From the NCBI RefSeq assembly GCF_028748185.1, contig NZ_CP118164.1:1178001-1242000 (forward strand): a DNA stretch of 64,000 bases, given 5' to 3'. A program made the translations under genes and the position numbers. This document shows positions 25,390-34,420 of the stretch, piece after piece. Below the pieces are notes generated by a model that searched no databases, had not been told where the DNA came from, and worked only from the letters and a program-made list of their open reading frames with translations. This DNA comes from Bremerella sp. P1 (lineage in GTDB: Bacteria; Planctomycetota; Planctomycetia; Pirellulales; Pirellulaceae). Positions within the stretch are counted from its first letter, which is position 1. Each line of letters begins with the position of its first letter.

Positions 25390-26367
25390 ATGACGCGCAA
25401 ATACCATCTTGTAATCCTCATGTTCCTCGCGATCATACTCGGGGCCGGGCCGATGCTCGCGCAACTGGCACCTCGCATGCGACGGCACTTGGTGACTCAG
25501 GCGAAAGCATTACGGCTCATTCCCGCCGATAGCCAGCCTCCGGGTCAAAACCAAGTCTCCATTGAGGTGGTTGGTAACGAGCGAGTCATTCGGGCCAATG
25601 GTATTCCCGATCATCGGACCGGTTCGTTCCCGAACCATGGCAACCCCAACGGAATTACTCAGCAGCAGTATGTTTTTCATCTGCCGGCCGAGCCCAAGCC
25701 GGCCAGTCAAATCACTCCCCTGCGAATGCAGAACTTTGGCATTGGCGTCAACGGCGTTCCTTTCGATCCAGGTGCTGCCGAGTGGTACAACGGCGATCCG
25801 CGCGGCGGCTGGCAGTATGAAGCCCTGTCAGGGGCCGTGTCGCTGGGTATCGATGCCAATCATGCCCACGTGCAACCGACCGGTGCGTATCACTACCACG
25901 GACTGCCGAGCGATTTGCTGAAAAGCCTGAACGTACAACGTGGCAAGCATTCGCCGATCGTTGGCTGGGCCGCCGATGGTTTTCCAATTTATGCCCTGTA
26001 CGGCTTTCAAGATCCGAACAATCCCGAAAGCGAAATTGTCCAGCTGGAATCTTCCTTCCGGCTGAAGAAAGGGCGTCGTCCCAGTACCGACAATCAGCCA
26101 GGCGGTCGTTATGACGGTACGTTCGTTCAGGACTACGAATACGTCGAAGGGCATGGTGACCTGGACGAGTGCAACGGCCGATTCGCCGTCACGCCTGAGT
26201 ATCCGGAAGGAACGTATGCCTACTACCTGACCAACCATTGGCCGGTAATCCCCCGCAACTATCGCGGTACCCCGTCCGATGATTTTCGTCGCGGCCCCGG
26301 GGGAGGACGCCCGGGTTTTGGACCTCCGGGTGGTCGACCGGGCTTTGGTCCACCGCCGCGGCGATAG
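25390..26367 (+). CDS. YHYH domain secreted protein
   Basis: 325 residues with leader MTRKYHLVILMFLAIIL ending near LAQ. The family signature is HAHVQPTGAYHYHGLPSDLL, with several His that could bind a metal, followed by GWAADGFPIYALYG. The second half holds QDYEYVEGHGDLDECNGRFAVTPEYP-type wording, shortened here, and the YHYH-family tail Y.YYLTNHWPVIPRNY. The last 25 residues are two near-identical RPGFGPP repeats of low complexity. YHYH proteins are widespread in planctomycetes; reaction unknown. A tyrosine-phosphatase gene begins 23 bp downstream. Confidence 0.9.
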   Translation: MTRKYHLVILMFLAIILGAGPMLAQLAPRMRRHLVTQAKALRLIPADSQPPGQNQVSIEVVGNERVIRANGIPDHRTGSFPNHGNPNGITQQQYVFHLPAEPKPASQITPLRMQNFGIGVNGVPFDPGAAEWYNGDPRGGWQYEALSGAVSLGIDANHAHVQPTGAYHYHGLPSDLLKSLNVQRGKHSPIVGWAADGFPIYALYGFQDPNNPESEIVQLESSFRLKKGRRPSTDNQPGGRYDGTFVQDYEYVEGHGDLDECNGRFAVTPEYPEGTYAYYLTNHWPVIPRNYRGTPSDDFRRGPGGGRPGFGPPGGRPGFGPPPRR

Positions 26368-26390
26368 CAGTCCCTCAGAAGGAACAGAGC

Positions 26391-26738
26391 GTGACGTCCC
26401 CCACGAAGATCTTGTTTATCTGCTCGAAGAACCTTTGGCGAAGTCCAACGGCAGAGCGGGTCTATTGTAATGACCCGCGACTCGCGGTTCGCTCGCGCGG
26501 CCTTAGCCCCAAGGCCGCGCGGCGGATCTCGCCAGATGACTTGCGTTGGGCCGACGTGGTCTTCGTCATGGAGTACGAACACCTGGCCAAATTACGTTCG
26601 CTCTACCGCAATGCACTCGGCCAAAGGCCTGTGCATGTCTTGGAAATACCTGACAAGTATCAGTTCATGGATCCCAAACTGGTCAAGCTGATTCAGGAAG
26701 GCGTCGAGTCGTTCCTGAGCGAATCTCCTGTTGAGTAG
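26391..26738 (+). CDS. Small low-molecular-weight protein tyrosine phosphatase-like protein
   Basis: 115 residues starting at GTG 26391 with a GAAGGAAC site. N-terminal IL FICSKNLWRSPTAE carries the C-X5-R phosphate loop (Cys11, Arg17, then Ser18), and a later MDPKLV may give the acid of the DP loop. About two-thirds of the usual 150 residues of LMW-PTP, but a short form of this length is a known variant. 23 bp after the YHYH gene, so possibly co-transcribed. Target unknown. Confidence 0.85.
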   Translation: MTSPTKILFICSKNLWRSPTAERVYCNDPRLAVRSRGLSPKAARRISPDDLRWADVVFVMEYEHLAKLRSLYRNALGQRPVHVLEIPDKYQFMDPKLVKLIQEGVESFLSESPVE

Positions 26739-26847
26739 ATCCTCTCGGCGAAGCGTTCTCATGTTGGCTAGAATGATGGGATCGAGTTCCCGATCGCAAT
26801 GATTGACGCTCGATCTCGTCAATGTCTCTCCTACTTCGCCGACCACC

Positions 26848-27567
26848 ATGTCAGACCTTTACGCATCCCTCGAAAAAGATGGCTACGCGATGCTGCCCGG
26901 CATCTTTTCAGCCGACCAAATGCATGATCTTGGTACGCGGTTGATCGCAGCACTCGAGGCCCACCCCGGACCGGCCGTTCTCGAGAGCCGCGGACGGATC
27001 TATGGTTCGCGCAATCTGCTGGCTGCCGCTGCCTGGCTGATCGATCTGGCACGCACGCCGCCGCTGGCGGAAGTACTGCACCAGACGCTGGGCGCGGAAG
27101 TCGGCCTGGTACGAGGACTGTATTTCGACAAGCCGCCCGATCGCAGTTGGTCGCTGCCGTGGCATCGTGATCGCACGATTGCGGTCACGGACAACACGAT
27201 TATCAGCGAGCACTTTGACAACCCGACTCAGAAAGCCGGTATCGCTCATCTGGAAGCCTCCGACCAGTTGCTCGCGAGCATGCTCACCCTGCGGATTCAC
27301 CTCGACGCGATGACCCCTGTGAACGGCCCGCTGTCGGTCATCCCAGGCTCGCACCTATTAGACGCCACGAAAGAAGAGCCGCCAGTCATTCTCGCCGCCC
27401 AGGCCGGCGACGTCCTGGCCATGCGGCCGCTCGTTTCGCACGCCAGCAGCATGTCGAAAGAAGGCATTACCGCGCATCGTCGGATCGTGCACTTGGAGTT
27501 CGCCGCGTCACCAGAACTGCCCGATGGGGTGCGGTGGCATGACTTTCTTAGCATCGAAGATCGTTAG
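26848..27567 (+). CDS. Phytanoyl-CoA dioxygenase-like Fe(II)/2-oxoglutarate oxygenase
   Basis: 239 residues. ATG 26848 gives MSDLYASLEKDGYAMLPGIF, the usual PhyH opening; no clear ribosome site. Iron ligands are WHRDRT (His106, Asp108) and a distal His in PLVSHASSM (His198), with RRIVHLEF at 211 binding 2-oxoglutarate. Also GPLSVIPGSHL, standard for the family. Hydroxylates an unknown small molecule or lipid. It ends inside the stop codon of the convergent amidohydrolase gene, sharing three bases. Confidence 0.88.
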   Translation: MSDLYASLEKDGYAMLPGIFSADQMHDLGTRLIAALEAHPGPAVLESRGRIYGSRNLLAAAAWLIDLARTPPLAEVLHQTLGAEVGLVRGLYFDKPPDRSWSLPWHRDRTIAVTDNTIISEHFDNPTQKAGIAHLEASDQLLASMLTLRIHLDAMTPVNGPLSVIPGSHLLDATKEEPPVILAAQAGDVLAMRPLVSHASSMSKEGITAHRRIVHLEFAASPELPDGVRWHDFLSIEDR

Positions 27568-28385
27568 TTCACGACCTTACCATCCACCACGTCCAGCTTG
27601 AAAAGCCGAGCCGCGTTCTGCCACATGATCAGCTCTAAACTCTTCTCCGGAAGGCCGAGCCCACGGATAAACTTAAGATAGCTCTTCATGCCGCAGATGG
27701 GCCAGTCGGTGCCATACAGCAGGTACTTCGGTTCGCCTGCGTACAGGATCATCTCGCGGATCTCTTGCAGCATGAACTGCTCGAAGCGGTCCTCGAAGTC
27801 CCCCAGCACCAGCCCGCTGATGTCGGCGTGGGCGTTTTCATTCTTGTAGACCACTTCCATGCAATCGCGAATCCACGGATTGCCAACGTGACAGATGACG
27901 AGTTTCAAATCGGGGTAGTCGACCGCCACGTCATCGATATGTAGCGGATGCGAGTAACGTACCTTGCCGGTTGGGCTGTACGTATCGCCGCTATGGATCA
28001 TCACCGGCACGTCGAACTCGATCGCTAAGTCGTAGATGACCTGTAAACGTTTATCGTGCGGGTAGAAGGGCTCGTACCCGGGATACAGCTTCAACCCTTT
28101 CACGAGGCCGTCGCGGAGGAAGTCGGCCATTTCGCGGAGGTCGCGCTCTTTGTAATGCAGATAGCTGATGCCGGCGACGACGGCGATGTTATCGAAATCA
28201 CGCGTCGCCTGAACGACGTCACGCGTTGCCGGCCTATGAGGCGTGATCTTGTAGGAGCTAAGCACCAAGGCATAGTCGACACTATTGGCCGACATATCTT
28301 CCTGCAGATGATCGAGGCACTCGGTGATCGAGCGAACGCGTTCCTCGTGATAATTATTCAGATGCGTGTGACAATCGATGATCAT
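27564..28385 (-). CDS. Amidohydrolase family 2 metal-dependent hydrolase
   Basis: 273 residues from ATG 28385 after AAGGAGAG. TIM-barrel amidohydrolase, cytoplasmic. Metal-binding HTH in the first strand (IDCHTHLNN, His6 and His8), then a Lys-containing KGLKLYPGYEPF strand, PVMIHSGDTY and LKLVICHVGNPW with the later His residues, and YGTDWPICG with the catalytic Asp. This order is that of amidohydrolase_2 enzymes acting on carboxylic or lactone substrates (decarboxylases and lactonases). No biosynthetic neighbour identifies the substrate. Its last codons overlap the PhyH gene stop. Confidence 0.88.
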   Translation of the reverse strand: MIIDCHTHLNNYHEERVRSITECLDHLQEDMSANSVDYALVLSSYKITPHRPATRDVVQATRDFDNIAVVAGISYLHYKERDLREMADFLRDGLVKGLKLYPGYEPFYPHDKRLQVIYDLAIEFDVPVMIHSGDTYSPTGKVRYSHPLHIDDVAVDYPDLKLVICHVGNPWIRDCMEVVYKNENAHADISGLVLGDFEDRFEQFMLQEIREMILYAGEPKYLLYGTDWPICGMKSYLKFIRGLGLPEKSLELIMWQNAARLFKLDVVDGKVVN

Positions 28386-28470
28386 CGGCTTCTCTCCTTC
28401 GCGGTGATTCTTGTAGCGTAGAGCCTACCGCTTAGGAGAGCAAATTTTGTTCCGCGTTGCTAGTCGAACA

Positions 28471-28860
28471 TCAGGATGCTGCCGCGGCTGGTTGGCTCGT
28501 TTTTCCATCGACCGTGTTCGACATTTTCGCATCGCGGTACTTCTTCAGCTCAAACGCCAGCGTCGCGACGGCTGCCAGAATCACGGCCGCGTCGTCGGTC
28601 AGACCAATCAGGGGAAGCAGATCCGGCACACCATCCAGCGGCGAGACCAAATAGAGCACCGCCCCGATGGCGATCGCTTTCGAGGTCCAACTGGCATTGG
28701 GATCGACAATCATCTTCCACAGGGAAAGCACATCGTCCCAGATCTTCATGATGGGTCCACGATTCATACCGGAAAGCTTCTCGCGAATCTTCTGAACATC
28801 TTCCGGCGATGCCTTTTCGGCATATTCATGCAGCCGATCGTAGGCTTCAGATTTACTCAT
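28471..28860 (-). CDS. DUF1232 (YkvA-type) membrane protein
   Basis: 129 residues from ATG 28860, which has a GGAGGAA site; the longer frame to 28917 is not supported. A helical charged N-terminus (SKSEAYDRLHEYAEKASPED) precedes the DUF1232 core at about residues 55-105: IGAVLYLVSPLDGVPDLLPLIGLTDDAAV, split here by a DGVPD turn. YkvA proteins are small membrane-associated, function unknown. An Ala/Ser-rich tail ends the protein. Confidence 0.9.
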   Translation of the reverse strand: MSKSEAYDRLHEYAEKASPEDVQKIREKLSGMNRGPIMKIWDDVLSLWKMIVDPNASWTSKAIAIGAVLYLVSPLDGVPDLLPLIGLTDDAAVILAAVATLAFELKKYRDAKMSNTVDGKTSQPAAAAS

Positions 28861-29119
28861 AGGGATTCCTCCAATTTCAAGGGAATCGTACTCGCGACCA
28901 GGCAAATGTCCAGGCATTTCCCCGTCAGAAACACCCCGCGCATACGGTCCCTCAGCAAGTTATTCGTCGCAGGAAAACGAATCTTGGACCGAATTGGCCC
29001 AAATTCTGGCAGGTTCGCCATCGCTTGCCAGGCGTCCGTAGATCGAGCGGGCAGCGTAAATTATCATACGTGGAACCTACTCCCCTGCCCCGTTGGCTTC
29101 ATTCCACCAGGCCTCCTTC

Positions 29120-31405
29120 ATGCAATTCTCGCGACTTGCCCTTGGTATTGTTCTGCTCGCCGCTACCAGCATTTTTGCTGACGAGCGTCCCAACATCATC
29201 TTGATCATGGCCGACGACCTAGGCGTCGAAGGGCTCGGCTGTTACGGCGGCACGAGCTACAAGACCCCTAATCTCGACCGCTTGGCCGGCGAAGGGCAGC
29301 AGTTCATGCACGCCTATGCCCAGCCGCTATGCACCAATACCCGCGTCCAGTTGATGACCGGCAAGTACAACAATCGGAACTGGAAATTCTTCGGTATTCT
29401 CGATCCCAGCGAACGCACCTTCGGTCACTTCATGAAGCAGGCCGGCTATCAAACATGCATGGCCGGCAAGTGGCAACTGCAAAGCTATGACCCGCCTGAC
29501 TACCCCGGCGCTCAGATGCGGCGCGATACTGGCATGAAGGTCGAGGATGCCGGCTTCGATTCTTACAACATGTTTCATAGCGGACACACCGAGCTGAAGG
29601 GTTCTCGCTACGCCAACCCAACACTCAACATCAACGGTACCCTGCACGAAGATATCGATGGCAAGTACGGTCCTGATCTGTGGGTCGACTTCATCAACGA
29701 CTACGTCCGCGAGGCCAGCCAGAAAGATCAGCCTTTCTTCGTCTACTACCCCATGGCCTTGCCGCACTGGCCGATGGTCCCAACGCCAGACAGCAAGGAG
29801 TGGTCCGACCCGAGCCGTCGCCTGGAAGAAGATACCCGCTACTTCGCCGACATGGTTGCTTACACCGATAAGTGTGTCGGCAAGATTGTCGACAATGTCG
29901 ATGCCCTCGGATTGAAGGAGTCGACGCTCATTCTCTTCTATAGCGATAACGGCACGCACGTCAAAATCACGTCGCAAACGAACAGCGGCCCCGTCGCTGG
30001 CGGCAAAGGCTCGACGACCAACGCCGGCACACACGTACCGTTGATTGCTCGTTGGCCCGGTCACATTACCCCTGGTAAGAATAACAACCTGGTCGACTCA
30101 ACCGATTTCCTGCCGACGCTATTGGAAGCCGCTCGGCAGCAGAAGCTAACGCCAGGAGGCATCGACGGGATCAGCTTCTATCCGCAATTGCTTGGCCAGG
30201 CATCAGACGTTCGGCCCTGGGTGTTCTGTCACTACGACCCGCGTCCAGGCTGGGACAAGGATCAGTTCGCACACATTCGCTTTGCCCGCGATAAGCAGTT
30301 CAAGTTGTACGACGACAGTAAGCTGTTTGACGTTTCCGCCGATCCGCTGGAGCAAAGCCCCCTCAGCCCCGTAGCGGAACCTGCGGCGGCGACTGCGGCT
30401 CGGCAAGCGTTGGGTACGGTCCTCGCCCAGATGCCCAACCCAGAACCAGCCCCGCGTGATCCACTGCATTTCCAAGCGACGAAGCAGGCCGAGTTCGTTC
30501 CCCCCGCAAGCAAACTCGAAGTCGTCTACAGCGGCGGCACCTTCACCGAAGGTCCGACCGTCGCGGCTGACGGAGCGATCTTGTTCAGCGACGTGCGGGA
30601 AAGCAAAACACTGCGATATGATCCGAAATCGGGGAAGACGACAGTCTTCCGAGCCGACTCGAATAACTCGAACGGCATGATGCACGACGCCCAGGGACGC
30701 TTGCTTTCCTGCGAAGGCGCTGGCGGAGGCCCGCGTCGCGTTTCGATTCGATCGCTTGACGGTAAGGTCACCACCGTCGTCGACAACTGGCAAGGCAAGC
30801 ACTTCCACAGCCCCAACGACGTGGCCATCGCTCCGAACGGAACTGTTTACTTCACCGACCCGCGTTATGGTGGCAATTCCCCGAAGGAGATCGACTTCGA
30901 GGGAGTCTACTTCATTCGCAATGGCAAAGCCCACGTTGCCAGCGACAAGATCCAGCGTCCCAACGGCATCTTGATCTCGCAGGACGGCACCACCGCTTAC
31001 GTGGCCGATAACAACAACCAGTTCGGTGGAGCCCGGTCGCTACTGAAAATGCCGATCGAAAAGGACGGCACCTTCGGCCCGGCGATCAAACTGTTTGACT
31101 TTGGTATGGGACGCCGCGGCATCGACGGCATGGCCATGGACCAACAAGGCAACATCTACGCCACCGCCGGCCAGGGGGACGACGCAGGCGTCTACGTCTT
31201 CAGCCCCACCGGTGAGCAATTAGCCGTGATCAAGGTACCTGATGTCCCCACCAACTGCATCTTCGGTGGACCCGACGAACCGAACGCACTTTACATCACC
31301 GCCCAAACCGAGCCCAACGAACAAGGCAAGACAAGCTTTGGGCTGTTTCGTATAGAGCTGGGCAAGGAAGGTTATCGGATCTTTCCACCGGCACGGCGGC
31401 GATAA
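29120..31405 (+). CDS. Secreted sulfatase fused to an SMP-30/gluconolactonase propeller
   Basis: Two enzymes in one chain of about 761 residues. Start ATG 29120 (MQFSRLALG) gives a signal peptide ending in IFA; an upstream TTG at 29093 is not needed. Residues 23-450: sulfatase with ILIMADDLGVEG, maturation region PLCTNTRVQLMTG (Cys71) and FYSDNGTHV. The usual proline after Cys-X is Asn73, so the C-x-P-x-R motif is broken. Residues about 463-757: SMP-30/LRE-like six-bladed propeller with TFTEGPTVAADGAILFSDV, SPNDVAIAPNGTVYFTD and DGMAMDQQGNIYATA. The C-terminal domain could open a sugar lactone produced after desulfation; this is inference. No gene shares the transcript. Confidence 0.92.
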   Translation: MQFSRLALGIVLLAATSIFADERPNIILIMADDLGVEGLGCYGGTSYKTPNLDRLAGEGQQFMHAYAQPLCTNTRVQLMTGKYNNRNWKFFGILDPSERTFGHFMKQAGYQTCMAGKWQLQSYDPPDYPGAQMRRDTGMKVEDAGFDSYNMFHSGHTELKGSRYANPTLNINGTLHEDIDGKYGPDLWVDFINDYVREASQKDQPFFVYYPMALPHWPMVPTPDSKEWSDPSRRLEEDTRYFADMVAYTDKCVGKIVDNVDALGLKESTLILFYSDNGTHVKITSQTNSGPVAGGKGSTTNAGTHVPLIARWPGHITPGKNNNLVDSTDFLPTLLEAARQQKLTPGGIDGISFYPQLLGQASDVRPWVFCHYDPRPGWDKDQFAHIRFARDKQFKLYDDSKLFDVSADPLEQSPLSPVAEPAAATAARQALGTVLAQMPNPEPAPRDPLHFQATKQAEFVPPASKLEVVYSGGTFTEGPTVAADGAILFSDVRESKTLRYDPKSGKTTVFRADSNNSNGMMHDAQGRLLSCEGAGGGPRRVSIRSLDGKVTTVVDNWQGKHFHSPNDVAIAPNGTVYFTDPRYGGNSPKEIDFEGVYFIRNGKAHVASDKIQRPNGILISQDGTTAYVADNNNQFGGARSLLKMPIEKDGTFGPAIKLFDFGMGRRGIDGMAMDQQGNIYATAGQGDDAGVYVFSPTGEQLAVIKVPDVPTNCIFGGPDEPNALYITAQTEPNEQGKTSFGLFRIELGKEGYRIFPPARRR

Positions 31406-31485
31406 GCATCGCCAGCGCGCATACGAACACACTGCCACGAAGGCTATTGCGAGCCGTTGGTCTGAGGTTCACATTGTCTGCCGCT

Positions 31486-32247
31486 TCATCGCGGAGGCCC
31501 GCGTCCCGGCAAGCGTTTTGCGCTGCGCCGTGGGCGACCTTGCCTATGCGTGGATGACGTTCGTCTTGCAAGCGACCGATTCGACTTCGGTCTGGGCGTG
31601 ATAATTATGTCTGCGGGGGCGTGCTCTTGGTTATTCTGCTTAAGAACCTTAGCCCGTGAGCGTACAGAGGATTTCTTCGAGCTGCCTGAGGGGTTGTCGC
31701 TCCAATGACTACTCGCCGGAGCGCTTTGTTGGTGCCGCCGCATTTTCTTGAGCAGTTTCTTCAGCCGCCCCACTTCACTCCCTTGTCGGTCGAGCACCTT
31801 GAGGTGAAACGTGACCCAGGCCAGCGCGCGGTCGAGTTGATGACTGGTCGGCACCCTGAGCCCGTCGATGGTGGTGCCGGCGAAACTTACTGGTTGCGGT
31901 TCTTTCGGACGTCGGGGACGCGGCGGCCTGATCTTTTGGTGACGGGTAGCGTCTGGATGATCTTCGACCGCGATCGGCACATCAGAAACAGGCACATGCG
32001 GGACAGGTTCCTTGCCGTGGCATGCTTGCTCCCCCGATTCTTCGGGGACATGTGTCTTTTCGACATGCGTATCTTGCGATGGATGACCGACCGCAATCAC
32101 CAGCTGCCCCACGACCTCGGCAGGCACCTGGACCATTGTCCCGCAGGCCGAGCAGAGGAAGTACTTGCCAGCGCGCACGACAACCTGCGGCTTACTCTCT
32201 GGCGAGAGCTGGCCGCTTTGTTCGGATTGTGCGATGGGCGATGACAT
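31486..32247 (-). CDS. Basic protein with Cys-pair motif, unknown
   Basis: Not recognised and only moderately certain to be a gene. Start placed at ATG 32247 (MSSPIAQSEQS), because residues upstream look non-coding. 253 residues: KYFLCSACGTMVQVPAEVVGQL near residue 30 has one CxxC and a short strand, like half of a zinc ribbon; the middle is polar and rich in Pro/Asp/His, followed by a segment LDRALAWVTFHLKVLDRQGSEVGRL that is likely helical; the tail is rich in Lys, Arg and Ser, so nucleic-acid binding is conceivable. No helpful neighbour. Confidence 0.5.
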   Translation of the reverse strand: MSSPIAQSEQSGQLSPESKPQVVVRAGKYFLCSACGTMVQVPAEVVGQLVIAVGHPSQDTHVEKTHVPEESGEQACHGKEPVPHVPVSDVPIAVEDHPDATRHQKIRPPRPRRPKEPQPVSFAGTTIDGLRVPTSHQLDRALAWVTFHLKVLDRQGSEVGRLKKLLKKMRRHQQSAPASSHWSDNPSGSSKKSSVRSRAKVLKQNNQEHAPADIIITPRPKSNRSLARRTSSTHRQGRPRRSAKRLPGRGPPR

Positions 32248-32565
32248 GGCGATACTCGTTGCACTCGTGTGACACGCAACTCCAGCCAGCATGAATTGGG
32301 TACTGGTGAGCCACAAAGAATGGGGCTCGAAGACACTGGATAGAGGCCAGCGGCACACGGATGAAAAGGATGGCTTGCGGGGAACGTCCCCAGGCATGGC
32401 TTAGGTATACCAGCCTGATGGTCTTGGAAGATAGTGCGCGCGCAACTTTTTTACAGGGCGTCGAAAAGACGCGAGAGAAACGGCGTGACCTGCGAAGTGT
32501 CACGGCGAGTGCCACTGCCGAAATTGGCAGTGGCGTTGCGGTATACGGCCCTGGGCGAAGAACTT
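32248..32565. other. 318-bp intergenic region with a hairpin
   Basis: Between two minus-strand genes. A 9-bp perfect stem GCCACTGCC (32511-32519) and GGCAGTGGC (32526-32534) lies 32 bases after the lipoprotein stop and may end that transcript, although no T-run follows. The rest shows no gene. Confidence 0.45.
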
Positions 32566-32988
32566 TTAAGTTTCGACCTGGATATCGAGATTCACGACCG
32601 AGTCACCCAGCTCGGCGGTAATTCCACTCTTGCTCGGAACGGAATACTTGCCGTAATTCGTAGGGGCACCTTTGACCTTCTCTTCGACCGACAGGCCGGT
32701 CTCGTCGGTCACCGTTTTGCCACCCGGTGGAAGAACGGCGACATGATAGTTACCTCGCTTGAGCGGAGCGAACTCAGGCGGCAAGTATTCGTAGGTCCCG
32801 TCGGCGGACGTTCGCGTGGTGAACGAGTAGTCGCCGCCAACCTCTGTGAACCGAACCTGGACGCCTTCGGGAGCCGGAGCTCCGTCGAGCGTGACATTTC
32901 CTTTCACGCCTTTGAGACCTGTCTGGGCCTCTTGGCATCCGGCCACTGTAGCCGCTAATAGCATGATGAAAAAGAATAAACGCTTCAC
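32566..32988 (-). CDS. Regulatory-like beta-sandwich lipoprotein paired with DUF1559
   Basis: 140 residues from GTG 32988 with an AAGGAAC site. Lipoprotein leader ending in VAGC (Cys18), then VKGNVTLDGAPAPEGVQVRF and TTRTSADGTYEYLPP, the same carboxypeptidase-regulatory-like core as in the other copies, closing with VVNLDIQVET. It follows the DUF1559 gene on the minus strand after 96 bp that contain a hairpin, so it is likely the second gene of that operon. Confidence 0.87.
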   Translation of the reverse strand: MKRLFFFIMLLAATVAGCQEAQTGLKGVKGNVTLDGAPAPEGVQVRFTEVGGDYSFTTRTSADGTYEYLPPEFAPLKRGNYHVAVLPPGGKTVTDETGLSVEEKVKGAPTNYGKYSVPSKSGITAELGDSVVNLDIQVET

Positions 32989-33039
32989 GATAGCTGTTCC
33001 TTGGATCTCACTGAGAGATAGTTATTACGGGAATCTCAA

Positions 33040-33062
33040 GTGCTGCTGGTGACCAACAGCAC
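33040..33062. other. Hairpin between DUF1559 and lipoprotein genes
   Basis: GTGCTG (33040-33045) pairs with CAGCAC (33057-33062); the inner TGGT/ACCA bases extend it after one mismatch. In the 96-bp gap inside the operon, with no T-run. It may attenuate or stabilise the message. Confidence 0.4.
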
Positions 33063-33084
33063 GTTTCAATACGAGAGCCGATTT

Positions 33085-34080
33085 CTAACTTCCCGCGATG
33101 ACCTGGCCATCGTCTCGAGTCGCTTGATATTTCAGAACATCAAGGTCGATCGTCTCGGAAATGAACTCGACGTGGCCGTCCGAGAACACACCCATCACCC
33201 CGCCTGGATGTTCCGAAAGCAGCGGGTTATTTGGGCCATAGTTGCCGTTGATCCCATCCAGATCAAAGTTCCTCGTATTGGGTGCGTAGCGAATGGTAGT
33301 GAGGTTGAACGTACGGATCCCGGTCGGCGTGCCGCCTCCATTGGTTCCCATCAACCAGCCATGAGAAATACCACTGCCAGTCATCAACACGTTGGGCCCC
33401 GGAATATTAGCGAACGAGCTTGAATTGGCAGTAAACATCCGTCCTCCCAATTCACTGATGACCAGCGTGTTACTGGTCCCATCCGTGGCATCACGGAAGC
33501 GAATGTTCTTGTTTGCCACCAACATACCGCCAGCAGCGGCGGTGCCATTGTTGTGACCTCCGGAGTGGGAACAGCAATCAAATCCGGTGACCGTCCGCGT
33601 TTCGGTGTAGTTGGAGTTGTTGATCACGGCGCCGGCAATGCCGATATAGGTGGAAGCGGAATCCCATGCATTGGTAGGCACATCCGAGGCGTCTCCCGGA
33701 AAGGATGGACACACCATCGACGCTGGCGTCTCGCCGATCAAAACACCGCTGTTCGCACTCCAACCGCAATGGGCAACCGAAAAGTTGAGTTGGTCATACA
33801 ACGCCCCTTGCTCAATGAAAGGCAATAAGCCTCCCCAGAAGGAAGGCCCAAACGAACTGCTGACGCCTACCCGACTTCCAAAAGGGAAGGCCAAAAACGT
33901 GTCGTGATAGTTGTGCAGCGCAACGCCAACCTGTTTCAGATTGTTGGAACACGACATCCGCCGAGCCGCTTCGCGGGCCTGCTGAACGGCGGGAAGCAGA
34001 AGGGCGATTAAGACGCCAATAATGGCAATCACAACTAGTAGCTCGACCAGCGTAAAGCCAGACGTATGAGAGCGTCGCAT
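33085..34080 (-). CDS. DUF1559 prepilin-like secreted protein
   Basis: 331 residues. N-terminus [13 protein letters not shown] with cleavage after Gly8, long hydrophobic helix, then [23 protein letters not shown], and near the C-terminus EHPGGVMGVFSDGHVEFI, both family signatures. Rich in Ser/Asn and Gly in the middle, as in other copies. First gene of a two-gene minus-strand operon with the lipoprotein at 32988. A possible promoter is at 34155-34183. Confidence 0.94.
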   Translation of the reverse strand: MRRSHTSGFTLVELLVVIAIIGVLIALLLPAVQQAREAARRMSCSNNLKQVGVALHNYHDTFLAFPFGSRVGVSSSFGPSFWGGLLPFIEQGALYDQLNFSVAHCGWSANSGVLIGETPASMVCPSFPGDASDVPTNAWDSASTYIGIAGAVINNSNYTETRTVTGFDCCSHSGGHNNGTAAAGGMLVANKNIRFRDATDGTSNTLVISELGGRMFTANSSSFANIPGPNVLMTGSGISHGWLMGTNGGGTPTGIRTFNLTTIRYAPNTRNFDLDGINGNYGPNNPLLSEHPGGVMGVFSDGHVEFISETIDLDVLKYQATRDDGQVIAGS

Positions 34081-34154
34081 AGGGAGGGTCCTTCAAGAAC
34101 TAGAAAAACAATGGCAGAAATGATTTCGAGATCTCATGAAGGGGGTGTACCCGC

Positions 34155-34183
34155 CAATCTATGTAGTTTCGCGGGATAGTCAA
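34155..34183 (-). promoter_or_regulatory. Candidate sigma-70-like promoter of the DUF1559 operon
   Basis: On the minus strand TTGACT (34183-34178) is followed after 16 bp by TAGATT (4 of 6 to TATAAT), giving a start about 75 bases before the ATG at 34080. The -35 also belongs to an 8-bp inverted repeat ATAGTCAA (34176-34183) / TTGACTAT (34203-34210). Confidence 0.4.
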
Positions 34184-34420
34184 GTTAATAATCTCAAACA
34201 AATTGACTATTAGGAAACACGTAGCGCAAGCAATCGTTAACTTGCTAACTGCTAAGAGCTTAGGCGAAGAGGCAGTCTGGGCGTTTTTTCCCTGGCGGCT
34301 AACGACTAATTGTTTGCCGCTGGTAAGTACCTGCTTAGAACCATCGTCAGTGCATCTCATACGAAAGTGCCCGGCGAGGCCTCGTTTTTCGATAAACTGC
34401 CAAGCTACTACCGAGCGAAT
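34184..34420. other. Intergenic region between the DUF1559 and argG genes
   Basis: With the flanking promoter and terminator this forms a 410-bp gap. Apart from the right arm of the inverted repeat (34203-34210) nothing is recognisable; short frames here lack ribosome sites. Confidence 0.4.
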
